Assembly: GCA_030847615.1 (NCBI GenBank)
Contig: JAUMIR010000001.1
Coordinates: 444,780,687 to 444,844,686 of the forward strand
Source: Gambelia wislizenii
Taxonomy: Eukaryota; Chordata; Lepidosauria; Squamata; Crotaphytidae
Direction of reading: 5' to 3'
DNA length: 64,000 bases
Positions 30,440 to 40,709 of the stretch are shown in pieces. The translations under genes and the position numbers were made by a program. The notes under the pieces were generated by a model that was given only the letters and a program-made list of their open reading frames with translations, was not told the origin of the DNA and did not search any database. Position 1 is the stretch's first letter. The number at the start of each line of letters is the position of its first letter.

Positions 30440-31112
30440 AGCAAAGTCAGGCTGATCCACACCATAGTATTTCTGACTTCTATGTACGGTTGAGAAAGCT
30501 GGACAGTGAAGAAAGCTGTCAAGAAAAAAAATGCAACCAATTTTCAAATGTGGTACTGAAGGAGAGTTCAACAGATACCATGGGCCACCAGAAAGACAAA
30601 TCAATGGCTCTGAGAGCAAATCAAACCTGAACTCACACCAGAAGCCAACATTACTAAAATGACACTATTGTACTTTAGACATATCATGAAATGAAATGAC
30701 TCACTGGAACACACAATAATGATCAGTAAAGCAGAAGGCAGTATGAAAAAAAGACATACTACAGATAGATTGACTCAGGCTGCTGACACACTATAGAAAT
30801 ACTGCAGTTTGACCCTGCTTTAACTGCCATGGCTCAATGCTATAGAATTCTGGGATGTGTAGTTTTGTCAGATATTTAGCCTTGCTTTGGTGCCAAAGCA
30901 AACTACAAATCCAAGGATTCCATATGATGGAGCCATGATCGTTATAGTGATGTCAAACTGCATAATTTCTGCAGTGTGGCAGCAGCAGCTGTGAGGGGAA
31001 CCATGGTCCTGAGTTTCCAGGTCCGAGCAGGGCTGTTAATAATAGGGACTCTTGGAGGACACTCATCCATGGGGTCACCATAAGTCAAAGCTGGCTTGAC
31101 AGCACATAACAA
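30440..31112 (+). pseudogene. BovB-like RTE ORF2 C-terminus and tail, split by a MITE
   Basis: Scattered frames resemble the RTE C-terminal region: CTVEKAGQ near 30490, RYHGPPERQINGSESKSN near 30575, YCTLDIS near 30668 (worn FGHIMRR) and a basic stretch near 30745. The tail 30996-31112 holds GTCCGAGCAGGGCTGTTAA, CATCCATGGGGTCACC, ATAAGTCAAAGCTGGCTTG and ACAATAACAA. Stops throughout. Other ends of this family at 48483-48718 and 55645-55912. Confidence 0.65.
30787..30995. mobile_element. Inverted-repeat MITE with TGCAGTTTGAC ends, inside the RTE
   Basis: CTGCTGACACACTATAGAAA at the left pairs with ATTTCTGCAGTGTGGCAGCAG at the right; CTGCAGTTTGACCCTGC and TGATGTCAAACTGCA follow inside. Same family as 26518-26727. 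It interrupts the RTE between its coding end and tail. Confidence 0.7.
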
Positions 31113-31339
31113 TAACAAAATTATGTTCATGGAAGAGGACTTCCCCTTCCCACTCCTACCTATGACAGCTCGTCCAGCCCAAAAAATGCTACCCCAAACC
31201 CCTGAACTTGGGTGTGGATGCTTTTTCTGAGCAAAGCCCTTCTACTCGTAGCCCAGTACAACCAGTCTTCCCTTGCTTCTTGGGCTCCCTAGTCCTTACT
31301 TCTGCGTAGATTGAATGTAAACACAGTGCAAGAGGAACA

Positions 31340-31476
31340 CCATGGTTGTGTGCTTTTGGGTGCCCTTTCAGCACTGGCTTAGTAAATGCTGGCATTGGTG
31401 GGATTCGTTGGATATTCTTGACCATTCTGGCTGGGGTTTCTGGGGGTTGGATGGCCAAAGGTTGAGAACTACTGGG
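31340..31476. mobile_element. Possible end of a hAT element
   Basis: The right end GGCCAAAGGTTGAGAACTACTG resembles the CAGTGGTTCTCAACC-type hAT terminus in reverse. A matching left end was not found. Confidence 0.35.
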
Positions 31477-32050
31477 CGGGGCTACAGTAGGGATATCTCT
31501 GTGTTATTTGATCTGCACACTTATCACATATCACTTCAGTGCAAACCTATGCATTTTTCTTATGGTTTTGCATACTTTTAGACACCATTCTTCTATACAC
31601 AGAATAATCACAGGCCTTCCTTCCACACTTCTGGGCTCAGACATTGGGTATATTAGCAATATCTAGCACTTTTCAGGCAGGAATGTGGTTCTGAACATAG
31701 GCAGAGTGCACTTCTCTTGTGTCTACACAAGGAAAAAATTCTGTACATACCCTGCATCTGGTGCTATAGGAACACAAGATGTGAGGCCCTTTTCGCACCA
31801 AAAGCACTTATTTTTGCTTTTAATGTGATATTAAAATGTTTACTTCTTGCTATGCAGTTTCCAGGAAAACCCGATATTTACTGGTCTTCTGTACATGTGG
31901 CCATTTGGATCGGGATAGCATTGGACTTTTGGATGGCAAGCATCGCCATTTTTTGTTAGAGGTTCAGTGGTAGTTGCTGGGGTCGCTTAGCAGTAACAAT
32001 CCAGAGCTGCCACTCATTCCCCAGCCAAGCCTAGCCATGAAAAATAAATG
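31477..32050. other. Unassigned interval
   Basis: Frames of about 80 codons without motifs; no repeat ends recognised. Confidence 0.4.
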
Positions 32051-32314
32051 TCCCCTTCTCCCTGGGGCCACTCCTTCTCAGCCAAGCACCTCTGCAGCAG
32101 AATGCCACTGATGCACAGTTGCTTGCTCCGAGGTCAGAACAGGTGCCCAGCTGTGAGATCAATGGCAAGGGGGTCAATTGGGCTACCCCCTCACCATTGT
32201 TTGCATGGATGGGTGCTTCATTCTGACCCCAGAGCAAGCAACTATGCTGGTGGGGCTCTGCCACACAGGTGCTTGGCTGGGAAGGCAGCAGTTGTGGGCA
32301 TGAGGAGAAGGGGA
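32051..32314. mobile_element. Palindromic fold-back element of about 264 bp
   Basis: TCCCCTTCTCC at the left pairs with GGAGAAGGGGA at the right; CAGCCAAGCACCTCTG pairs with CAGGTGCTTGGCTG; AGTTGCTTGCTCCGAGGTCAG pairs with CTGACCCCAGAGCAAGCAACT. Centre near 32178 (GTCAATTGGG). Overlapping frames of about 150 codons on both strands result from the symmetry. Confidence 0.75.
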
Positions 32315-32361
32315 ATAGCAAGCAGTACTGATTCAGGCTTTGGTCAGGGGATATGTTTGGA

Positions 32362-33602
32362 CAGTGGCAGACTGGCCAGGGTGTCAGCTTGCACAATGGC
32401 AAGTGGGGCCTGTGTATCCCTGATGAAGTGGGCCCCCTTGCGCACCACCTCTCCCGCCCAGCACACACGCTCCTTCGGGCCCTAAAGCCTCCCACTCCAC
32501 TTCCCCTGCTGTTTTAGAGGAGCATTTGTGGGTGAGCCATTTGAAAGCTGCCCACCTCTTGCTCCTTTATGTGTCCTGAAGCAAACTTCCTTTCTCACCC
32601 CTATTCATCCTTAACATCTTCTGTTGTTGTTGTTGTTGGGGTGTGTGTGTGCTTCTTCTTTTTTGAAATTTGGGGCTGTTCTTTACCAGCATATCCTGCA
32701 CAGACTTTGGAAAACAGCACTCCATCCCTGAAAGGGGGGCAATCTCCCTTTCTTCCAGTGCATTTGGAGAGAGTTGCATCATCTCTCCAGAAAGAAGTGT
32801 CCTTATTGATTGAATGGGAGGGAAGCACAAGCAAACTGTTTAAAAATATCCACCATTTATTTAAAAATTTTTAAAAATTAAAAATTCAATCATAACAATC
32901 GGTACTTACATTTAGTATCTACTGTATATTGCCAGTAATATGTACAATATATGTACACTGTCTCTCTCTGGCTTTTCTTCTCAAACAAAAATTTAGGAAG
33001 GACTCATCCCGCGCTTTCTACAAGCACGCTGATGACTAAAAAGGCCAATCCGAGATAAACAAGTCCGGATGCAGAAAGCACAGCAGAAGGTCTCCTTGGG
33101 TGATGTTTCTGGGTTGTGATTCTTTCTGCGTTGTCATTTCTCTTCAAGACTTGTTCAGCGTGAGTTCTCAAATAAGGCTGCAGCATTGTGGATAGTGTGT
33201 CTCCATGCCTCCCGATGTGAGGCCAGGGCGGATCATTGTTGGTGATCAATTTGGCCGAGCCTGAGATGTTGTTTCAGGGAGTCCTTGTATCGCTTTTTTG
33301 GAGCACCCCTCTTACACTGACCTGTGGCGAGTTCACCGTAGAGTAGTATTTTGGGGAGGCGATGGTCCTCCATCCTAGAAACATGCCCTGCCCAGCGCAG
33401 CTGTGTTCTCAATATCATGGCCTCAATGTAATATGTACAATATATGTACACTGTAATTACTAAAAAAAATACATTTATTGCACTTATGTATTTTTTGAAA
33501 AATTTGTTTATTCCTTATAAAAAATAAATGATACCCTTTTAGTAGTGGGTGGGCCCCCTTTGTTTCCTGGCAACCAATATTTTTAGACCCAGTCTGCCAC
33601 TG
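32362..33602. mobile_element. hAT element with a perfect 8-bp target duplication
   Basis: Left end CAGTGGCAGACTGGCC and right end GACCCAGTCTGCCACTG are inverted repeats. TGTTTGGA lies at 32354-32361 and again at 33603-33610. After subtraction of the LINE inserted at 32962-33427 and its duplicated target, about 750 bp remain, with no transposase frame. Contains a TGT/TG microsatellite at 32620-32656. Confidence 0.9.
32962..33427 (-). pseudogene. APE-type LINE 3' end, copy 2 of 3, with a perfect 27-bp duplication
   Basis: Minus strand codes for IEAMILRTQLRWAGHVSR, RLPKILLYGELATGQCKRG, RYKDSLKQHLRLGQIDHQ-stop, then CIRTCLSRIGLFSHQRAC and a stop. The 27-bp sequence starting GTAATATGTACAATATATGT flanks it at 32935-32961 and 33428-33454 without mismatch. 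The 3' end is CCAGAGAGAGA with no poly(A). Fragment of the RT C-terminus and a finger-like motif; 5'-truncated on arrival. Lies inside a hAT element, so it is younger than that. Confidence 0.9.
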
Positions 33603-33798
33603 TGTTTGGATATCAAAATGATATCACTTCAGCATAAACCAAGTAGGTGTGGCACTAATGGGCTGAATCCGGGGTGGCTCCAGGCCAGAGTAGTCCAAAT
33701 TCCATCTGGAATTTTGCCCCCAGTGTAGACACAATCCAGGAGAGGTATCTATCACCCCATCTCAGGGACTATATCTAGTGAAACACAGAGTAGCAACT

Positions 33799-34355
33799 AT
33801 GTAGTATTGCTCTGAATTAATAGAATTATTTTACTAATGCTATAATAGTATATTTTACTATTCTTTAACTAAGTTGGAAAGGGTAATTGAGTAGCAAATA
33901 CGTATAGCCTTCCCATACTCCAAGGAAAAGCAGCAAAACAGCAGGAACATTCCATTTTTCCTGCTGCCTTCCGACATGAAATCGGCATCCTTCCAGAGTT
34001 CTCTCGTTCCATTTGCATGGGGGACCGAGGAAAAACTGTGTCTTTTTGCTAATGGGTTTTTCCGATTAGCAAAAAGACACGGTCTTACCTCACTCCTCCA
34101 TGTGAACAGAATGAGAGAACGCCGGAAGGACATCGACATCATGTGGAAAGGCAGCAGGAAAAATGGAATGCTCCTGCTGTTTTGCCGCTTTTCCTCAGAG
34201 TATGGGAAGGCTATAGGTATTTGCTACTCAATTACCGTTTCCAACCTAGTTAAAGAATAGTAAAATATACTATTGTAGCATTAGTAAAATAATAGTAAAA
34301 TATACTATTGTAACGTTAGTAAAATAATTCTATTAATTCAGAGCAATACTATATT
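33799..34355. mobile_element. Large palindromic fold-back MITE, family P1, copy 2
   Basis: Inverted repeat over essentially the full length, centre near 34059 (TCTTTTTGCTAAT...ATTAGCAAAAAGA). Outer arms: TAGTATTGCTCTGAATTAAT pairs with ATTAATTCAGAGCAATACTA. The right arm has a tandem duplication of about 33 bp (AGTAAAATATACTATTGTA twice) absent from the left. The inner part matches 23608-23869. Two 94-codon frames on opposite strands are symmetry artefacts. Confidence 0.85.
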
Positions 34356-34384
34356 GCTCGGATTGTGGGAAGACTCCTAGCCAA

Positions 34385-34745
34385 AGGGCCTTCATAGTTG
34401 CTGCTCCCTAGCTCCAGAACTCCCTTCCTAGACAGGGTAGATGGCTCCCTCTTTGTTGTCCCTTTGTTGGCAGGCGAAGAATAAAAAATAATAATGACAA
34501 GACTTTGGGAACTGACTATTTATAAGGAAAAGGTTTTTACTAGCATGCTGTGCTGTTCTTATTTATTGCTTTTTAATGGATATGTGTTTAAATTGGTTTT
34601 TAATTCTATTGACAGTTTAATTCTGATTTAATTTTTGTGTATATGTTTACTAATGTCTGCTTTAATGTGTATCCATTTTAGTTTTCATAAATCATTTTGA
34701 GTTACCAGGATGGGGAAAAGACAGGATATAACAAGAATAAAACAG
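34385..34745 (+). mobile_element. CR1/L2-group LINE 3' end
   Basis: TCCAGAACTCCCTTCC, then T-rich UTR with TTTTTAATGGATATGTGTT, and the terminal ATCATTTTGAGTTACCAGG, GGGGAAAAGACAGGATATAA. These are worn forms of the common sauropsid LINE terminus. CAG repeats follow at 34745. Confidence 0.55.
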
Positions 34746-34749
34746 CAGC

Positions 34750-36339
34750 AGCAGCAGCTAATACAAAAAATGGAATGTGCAAGATGGCTTGTTTGAAGAT
34801 CGACACAAAGGAACAATTCACAGAACGAAAGTTCACAATGTGGTATATGAGATTTTGAATTATGGCCAACTCCTTCCATAGGCTGGATGCAAATAAAAAA
34901 GGGGGAAATAGATGTGATGGGAAAAGAAATAGAATTTAGCTCGTTCCCAAAGTCGAAAGATGATAGTAAAAATGTTCTTACAGTCTAATTATGAATGATA
35001 CCTTATTTATTTATTTAAGCAATTTCTACACCTCTTTTTGCCAAGGCAGCCCTCTAAGCCACTTTACATAAGATATCAATAATTTCTGTAATAAAATGAT
35101 AAGACACATTCACTTGGCTCCAATTGTTAATCTTAAACAGGAGCATACCGGGCAAGAGAAGTGAATTATAATCATGAGTCTATACACATCTACTCAAAAA
35201 TAAGTGCCATCAGTTTCAAAAGGTATTTCCCAGATAAATATTATTTGGGAATCCCGGCTGGCTGGCTGGCTGGCTGGCTGGCTGGGACAATGCAGCCATC
35301 TACCATCCATGTTTTTAGCTAATCTAACTTGAAAACATTACTTCTCCAGCTAACATTTCCAATTGAGTTGTAGTCCAAAAATGTAATTACTGTATTACCA
35401 AAAGCATCTGGGTCTAAGTTCCACAAGGCTCAGAACCAGAATCCCTTTTGAATGCCATGGTTCAATCACAGAAGGATAACCTCTGAGCATGTGTATTGTT
35501 GCTTTCATTACCAAGCAACAATAATGTTCAAATGCAGAAGATATCCAGAAAAATCTGTTCCAGACACAGAATGGGGGAAATAAAAACATAGAAAGACAAC
35601 AAACATAAAACCTAAGGGTTCCTCTATATGAGGAGGGGATGGATTGCTCCACAGTAATAGCAATTTGCAGCAGCTGTGAACTGTCTTAAGTGATATTTCA
35701 TGTTTACAAAAAAAGAGAGAGAAAAGAGAGAGACAAAGAGCACTGTTTTATCACCTTACCACTTCCTCGCTAAGCCAAAAATCCAACATGGCGGCAGTGG
35801 GCATTTGCCCTGTTTGCAAGCCCCACTCCCCAATGCTTATCCAGCCAATCAGCTTGTGCTGCCTCTCCTATAGAAAAGTGCAGTGATGTGAATGCAACTG
35901 TCTTAATGAGCAGGAATGTGCATCTCCTACAGAACTTTTTTAAAAATCTGAAAATAGCCACAAAGTCTCTCTGGGAGTAGTTTTTAGCTGCTTCCCTTTC
36001 AAATACGATGCATTGATACGGATTCCTGTTAGGACAAATTGATTTCCCAACAAATTCTATGAGGATTATTTTTACCATTTAGACAGGACCCTAGGCTCTA
36101 CCAAATTGCCATGTGCACAACCAAGTATGCTCAGCTCCATCTTTGCCACTCATACATTGGGAGGCAAGTGTCAGCAGCTCAACAGCATTCTCACAATCTT
36201 CTCAAAGTAGCCATAAGAAAAAAGGAGAAGCTACGGGGTTACGTTTCTATTACTATTTCTGTTATCAGGGCTGAGGTGAAACAGAAATAATGGAATCATA
36301 AATACCCTGAAGGCACCATACTATACAGTTTCATACTAT
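34750..36339. other. Mostly unassigned interval with a (GGCT)n repeat
   Basis: A reversed LINE or SINE tail at 34990-35075 (TTATTTATTTATTTAAGCAA, AGCCACTTTACATAAG). About seven GGCT units at 35257-35286. A piece at 35360 (GAGTTGTAGTCCAAAAATG) resembles a MITE end. No gene supported. Confidence 0.45.
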
Positions 36340-36566
36340 ACTATACTTTCATACTATACAGTTACAGCGGTATGATTCCCCTTTAACTGCTATGGTTCCA
36401 TCTTATAACATTCTGGGATTTGCAGTTTAGGGAGGGATATTTAGAATTATCAGCCAAAGAGGTGTTGTGCCTCACCAACAGCAAGCCTCAGGATTCCATT
36501 GGGTGCAGCCATATCTGTTACAGTAGAACCATAGTGCCAAAATTGTATAATGTGAAAGGGTCCCAA
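36340..36566. mobile_element. Inverted-repeat MITE, GGCTCTTTCACA-type family (worn)
   Basis: CCCTTTAACTGCTATGGTTCC, TTCTGGGATTTGCAGTTTAGG and the right part GTATAATGTGAAAGGGTCCC correspond to the better copy at 45609-45831. Left end obscured by repeated CATACTATAC words. Confidence 0.55.
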
Positions 36567-36755
36567 TCCCATCTGATTTTGAAAGCTAAGCAGAGTCAAG
36601 CCTTGTTAATACTTGAGAGACTGCTAGCCAGGGAATACCAGGTGCTGTAGGCTATATTCAGAGGAAGGCAATGGCAAACCTCCTCTGCATCTTGTGAAGA
36701 AGACCCTTTGATAGGGTTGCTATAAATTGGAGTCATATATAAGCAGCAACAACAA
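36567..36755 (+). mobile_element. 5S rRNA-derived SINE
   Basis: CCCATCTGATTTTGAAAGC, TAAGCAGAGTCAAGCC, GGAATACCAGGTGCTGTAGGC, then GGCAATGGCAAACCTCC, GATAGGGTTGCTATAAATT and a CAACAACAA tail. Confidence 0.8.
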
Positions 36756-36931
36756 AAGCTGCCTATAGAGCAGTTGCAGCTATTGGGGCAGTGAATCCAC
36801 TCTGAGTTTTAGTCTGAAATTTAAAGGAGGTATCCACAGTTCTGAATCCCATCCCCCAAAGAGTTCAACATCATGGACAAATTCTTTAAAGTTTGGATTA
36901 AAACTTTAAAAAAAAACCCCAAATCAGACTA

Positions 36932-37151
36932 CAATTGTCCCTTCATATTCGCTGGGGTTTGGTTCCAGGCCCCCCCCCCCCATGGATACCAAAATCTGTG
37001 AATACTCAAATCCCATTATATGCAATGGCATAGCAAAATGGTGTTCCTTATATAAGATGGCAAAATCACAGTTTGCTTTTTGGATTATTATTTTTTAAAG
37101 AATATTTTCAAACCATGAATACTTAAATCTGTGGATACGGAGGGACAACTA
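36932..37151. mobile_element. Tigger/pogo-like MITE, copy 2 of 3
   Basis: CAATTGTCCCTTCATATTCG at the left and GTGGATACGGAGGGACAACT at the right are inverted repeats next to TA. Also TTTGGTTCCAGG and CCATGGATACCAAAATC as in MER2/Tigger-type elements. No ORF. Confidence 0.8.
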
Positions 37152-37179
37152 TATACCCAGATTCACTGCCCTACTGTGG

Positions 37180-37773
37180 GACATTATCAGAGGCAGCAAA
37201 AACCATGGGATTACAATATCAGGGTAGCGCAAATGAGCCCCACTATCACAGGACATCATCATCTTTGCATTATTACTCCATGCTCCAGCCACAAAAGAAG
37301 GCATTCTTTCTCATTCATGGGACAAGCCATCAATGAATCATCAATAGATCTCTTTTCGCTCTATTGACTGGGTGTGGAACCACATCCTGTTGTAATCATG
37401 AGCTTACAGCATGAATGGGCAGTCCTCAGCGAGAAAACGTTCCCGTGAGAATGTGAAAATGAAGCACAGGACACTCTTCTCATGAACTGTCCCCTTTAGT
37501 CTGAACATTTTAAGGCTTGATTCAGTGCTTGTGTGTTCATTTACTTTGTTAATTAAGGGTTTTTTGGAGTTGTAAGCATGTTCATGCCTTCTCATGAGAA
37601 CCGCCAAAATCTCACCTGTTCTTAAAGTGCTAGTGATCATTGTGTGATCATTCCATGGCATTTCTGTTGCATGATTACAGTTATGTGTGATAATAAGTAT
37701 TATAATGCCACGATGTTCCTGCTATCTTCATTCGCAGAAATGCACTGTTTTTAGATGCTAGTCTGATAATGTC
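37180..37773. mobile_element. MITE with GACATTATCAGA ends, 595-bp subfamily, copy 1
   Basis: Left GACATTATCAGAGGCAGC, right GCTAGTCTGATAATGTC. Internal blocks shared in order with 59807-60404: GGCAGTCCTCAGCGAGAAAA, AATGAAGCACAGG, TTACTTTGTTAATTAAGG and TTCTCATGAGAACCGCC. Flanks TGTGG and CATGG are a possible worn 5-bp duplication. No ORF. Confidence 0.8.
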
Positions 37774-37778
37774 CATGG

Positions 37779-38935
37779 ACACCAACAGCTGCCTTTGTGT
37801 AGGATGTAATAAGCCTTGTCACATGATCCTCTTTCCAACTGTCTCATCCAAGTCCAAAAGAAGGATAATAATGTGAAGAGCAACATGACTGTTTGATGGA
37901 ATGAAGCTAATCTTTAATCCTCTTCCTTTCCATAAAGGGAGGGGTCTGATAATGTCCCTCTTCCTTCAAGAGGGGGAAAGGGTACTGCCAGTTGAAGTTG
38001 TACAATCTAATGTACAATGAGTAGTGATGCCACCCAAATCTATCACGCAGTCTTCAGGGACCAGTTCTGAAGGGGTGGCATCCTCATGATGCCAGGCCAC
38101 TTTGTCTCAACAGAATCTGTGGTTGGATGGGAGGGATTCCCTGGCCTTGAAATTTAAGGGCATATTTATATGCAAGCCTGTTAAAAAACATTACTTTACT
38201 TTTGAAAGTGATGGATGATGATGAAAGAGATGCAAATCAAAAAAGACAAGAGAAGAAGCACCTTTTTGTGTATATAGATGAATATCAATGAGGTCCTTGT
38301 AGAAAAGTGTGTATTCTTTTATGTATTATTTTCTGCCCAAAATCTGCTAGCGTGAAAAAGGGGGGGGGAATCTAGAAAGAGCACTCTGTGGATGACAGAT
38401 TGGACAAGAGTACCTGACCTGCAGAAACATATGCAGTGTGGATTTGATTCATGCATCATTAGCAATCAGCCTGTCTCAGTCATGGAACTTTATGGGGGCA
38501 CAGGATAAAATCATCTTTCCTCTCATGTTTTTTCCACTACTGCTGTTGTCTTTTTTCATTTTTAAAAATCCTTTAAGGAGGAAGTGACAGAATATCTGAG
38601 CAATGTTGTTTGACTAGGAGCCCTAGGAGCCATCTGTCTGGAAGCACCATAAACAACAATAAAGAAAAACAAAAGCATTGGTTAAAGATGTAAGGTTATG
38701 TAGGGGTGGGAGAATATCTTGTTTGTCTTGCCTTTTATTGTGAACTTTCCTAATTTTACAGTTCCAAACCAATACCCAAATACAAACTCTTTTCTTGCAA
38801 AATTTGCACTTCTCTAGAGTTTCCAGTGGAGTTCTCCAAGCAAAAAAGGCACATGTTTTCGGGGTACACACAAAAAATATTTATATAACATAACACAGGC
38901 ATAGGATCTTTTCTGAGAAAGAAGGCCAACAGGTA
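37779..38935. other. Unassigned interval
   Basis: G9 tract at about 38360. No gene or repeat family recognised. Confidence 0.4.
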
Positions 38936-38957
38936 TGGGGGGGGGATACAAGAGGAG

Positions 38958-39977
38958 TTGGGACAGGGAAGCCCAAAGTTCTCTTTCAGTGACTACTTCA
39001 GAAGACTGAATATGCAGAGTGAGGGAGCTGCTGCAGTCACCTGCAACACCTGTGGGATAGATGTCTTCTTGCTAGAGGATGTGGAGAGCTACATCTGCAG
39101 CAAGTGCAAGTTGGTGGCCCTGCTGGAAGAGAAAGTCAAGCATCTTGAGGACGGGGTATCTACTCTTCTGAATATAAGGGAGCAAGAGGTTTTCTTGGAA
39201 AGAGCGGAGAAGGCCATCCTGGAAGTGGAACACACTGGGGATGTGTCTGCAGAGGAGGCCATAACCCATACACAGGAAATGAACACTTGGAGGAATGTGA
39301 CACAGAGAAGTAGAAGGGCCAGGGCTCGTTTGGTCAGCTTGAAGCTACAGAATTGATTTGAAGCTCTCTCCCTTTCCAAAGAAGAAGAAGAATAGCAGCA
39401 GTGCCAGGACTTAGGAAATATACAGGAAACCTTGGTAGATCCAGCACATGAAATGGCCTCTGCCAAGACTCAAAGGAGGAAGGTGGTGGTAGTAGGGTAT
39501 TCCCTGTTGCGAGGAACAGAAGCAGTAGTCTGCAGGCCTGACCAAATGTCTTGGGTGGTATGCTGTCTCCCTGGGGCAAAAATTCAAGATGTAACAGAGA
39601 GGCTGACAAGACTCATCAAGCCCTCTGACCATTATCCCTTCCTTTTGGTCCACATGGGAACCAATGATACTGCAAGGCATAGCCTTCAGAAGATCACAAG
39701 GGCTTTGGGTAGGAAGCTGAAGAACCTGGATGCACAGATAGCCATTTCGCCTGTCCTTCCAGTGGAAGGGCATGGCCCAGGAAGGGAGAGAAGAATAGTA
39801 GAAGTGAACAACTGACTACACAGATGGTGCCACCAGGAAGAATTTGGCTTCCTCGACCATGGGGTGCGGTTTCTGGAAGGTGGACTTCTGGCAAGGGATG
39901 GATTGCACCTCACAGCGGTTGTCAGGAATGTTTTTGCTGAGAGTCTGAAAGATCTTATCAGGAGGGCTTTAAACTGA
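38958..39977 (+). pseudogene. CR1 ORF1: zinc finger and SGNH esterase
   Basis: Frame 1 (38958-39356): about residues 28-55 hold CNTC...ESYICSKCKLVALLEEK, a Cys-rich finger followed by a coiled-coil-like stretch (LEEKVKHLEDGVSTLL). After a stop and shift, frame 2 (39432-39815) gives VVVVGYSLLRGTEA (nucleophile block; the usual GDS reads GYS, Ser kept), LLVHMGTNDTARH (GTND block) and SPVLPVEGHGPGR. A last shift near 39815 leads to LARDGLHLTA (DxxH block) and the end LIRRALN. In CR1 this protein binds element RNA and has an esterase. Broken by at least two frame changes. Confidence 0.85.
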
Positions 39978-40125
39978 GTTGTATGGGGGAGGAGACAGTA
40001 CTCTTGAAGGCAGGAGTTCATTGAGTGCTAGAGATAATAGCCCAAATGTTATACTGAGACCAAGACAAATAGCACAACAACCCAACAATGGGAGGAATAA
40101 ACCCTTTAAAAGGCAGATAGGGGAA

Positions 40126-40709
40126 ATGGCCCATGGTCTTAGATGTCTCTATACTAATGCACAGAGCATGGGAAATAAACAGGATGAACTTGAACTTTTA
40201 GGACAGCAAAACAAATATGATATAATAAGCATCACTGAGACCTGATCAGATGAGTCTCATGATTGGAATGTAGGAATAGAGGGGTATAGCATATTTCAGA
40301 GAAATAGACCAAACAGGAAGGGTGGTGGAGTAGCATTATACATTAAGGATGTGTACACCTGTGAACAGATCCATGACTTAATTTCTGGGAGTCAGGTTGA
40401 GAGTATCTGGGTAAAAATCATGGAAGAGAGAAACAGCAAGGATGTCATTGTAGGGGTCTACTACAGACCTCCAAGCCAAACCAAGGACTTAGATTATGCC
40501 TTCCAGATGACTGCACATATAGAAAGGAGAGATGTAGTAGTAATGGGGGATTTCAACTATCCTGATATTTGTTAGAAGTCCATCTCTGCCAAGAACTTAA
40601 GGTCCAACAAATTCCTCACTTGCCTTGCACACAAGTGCAATTCCTCACAGGTGCCTTCCACCTTCATTGTCCAGAAGGTGGAAGAGGCAACAAGGAGACC
40701 AGCTATTTT
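40126..40709 (+). pseudogene. CR1 ORF2 apurinic-like endonuclease domain
   Basis: Follows ORF1 after about 150 bp. HGLRCLYTNAQSMGNKQDEL, IISITET-stop-SDESHDW (a Trp codon has become TGA near 40243), GGVALYIKDVYT, VIVGVYYRPPSQ, VVVMGDFNYPDIC-stop (second Trp codon, now TAG near 40573). The GDFN core that binds metal is present. The endonuclease nicks the target for priming. The domain is cut by two stops and then by the L1 at 40710. Confidence 0.85.

Noticed and set aside
32031..32495. Frames of 145 and 154 codons on both strands
   Set aside because: Symmetry artefacts of a palindromic element; no domain.
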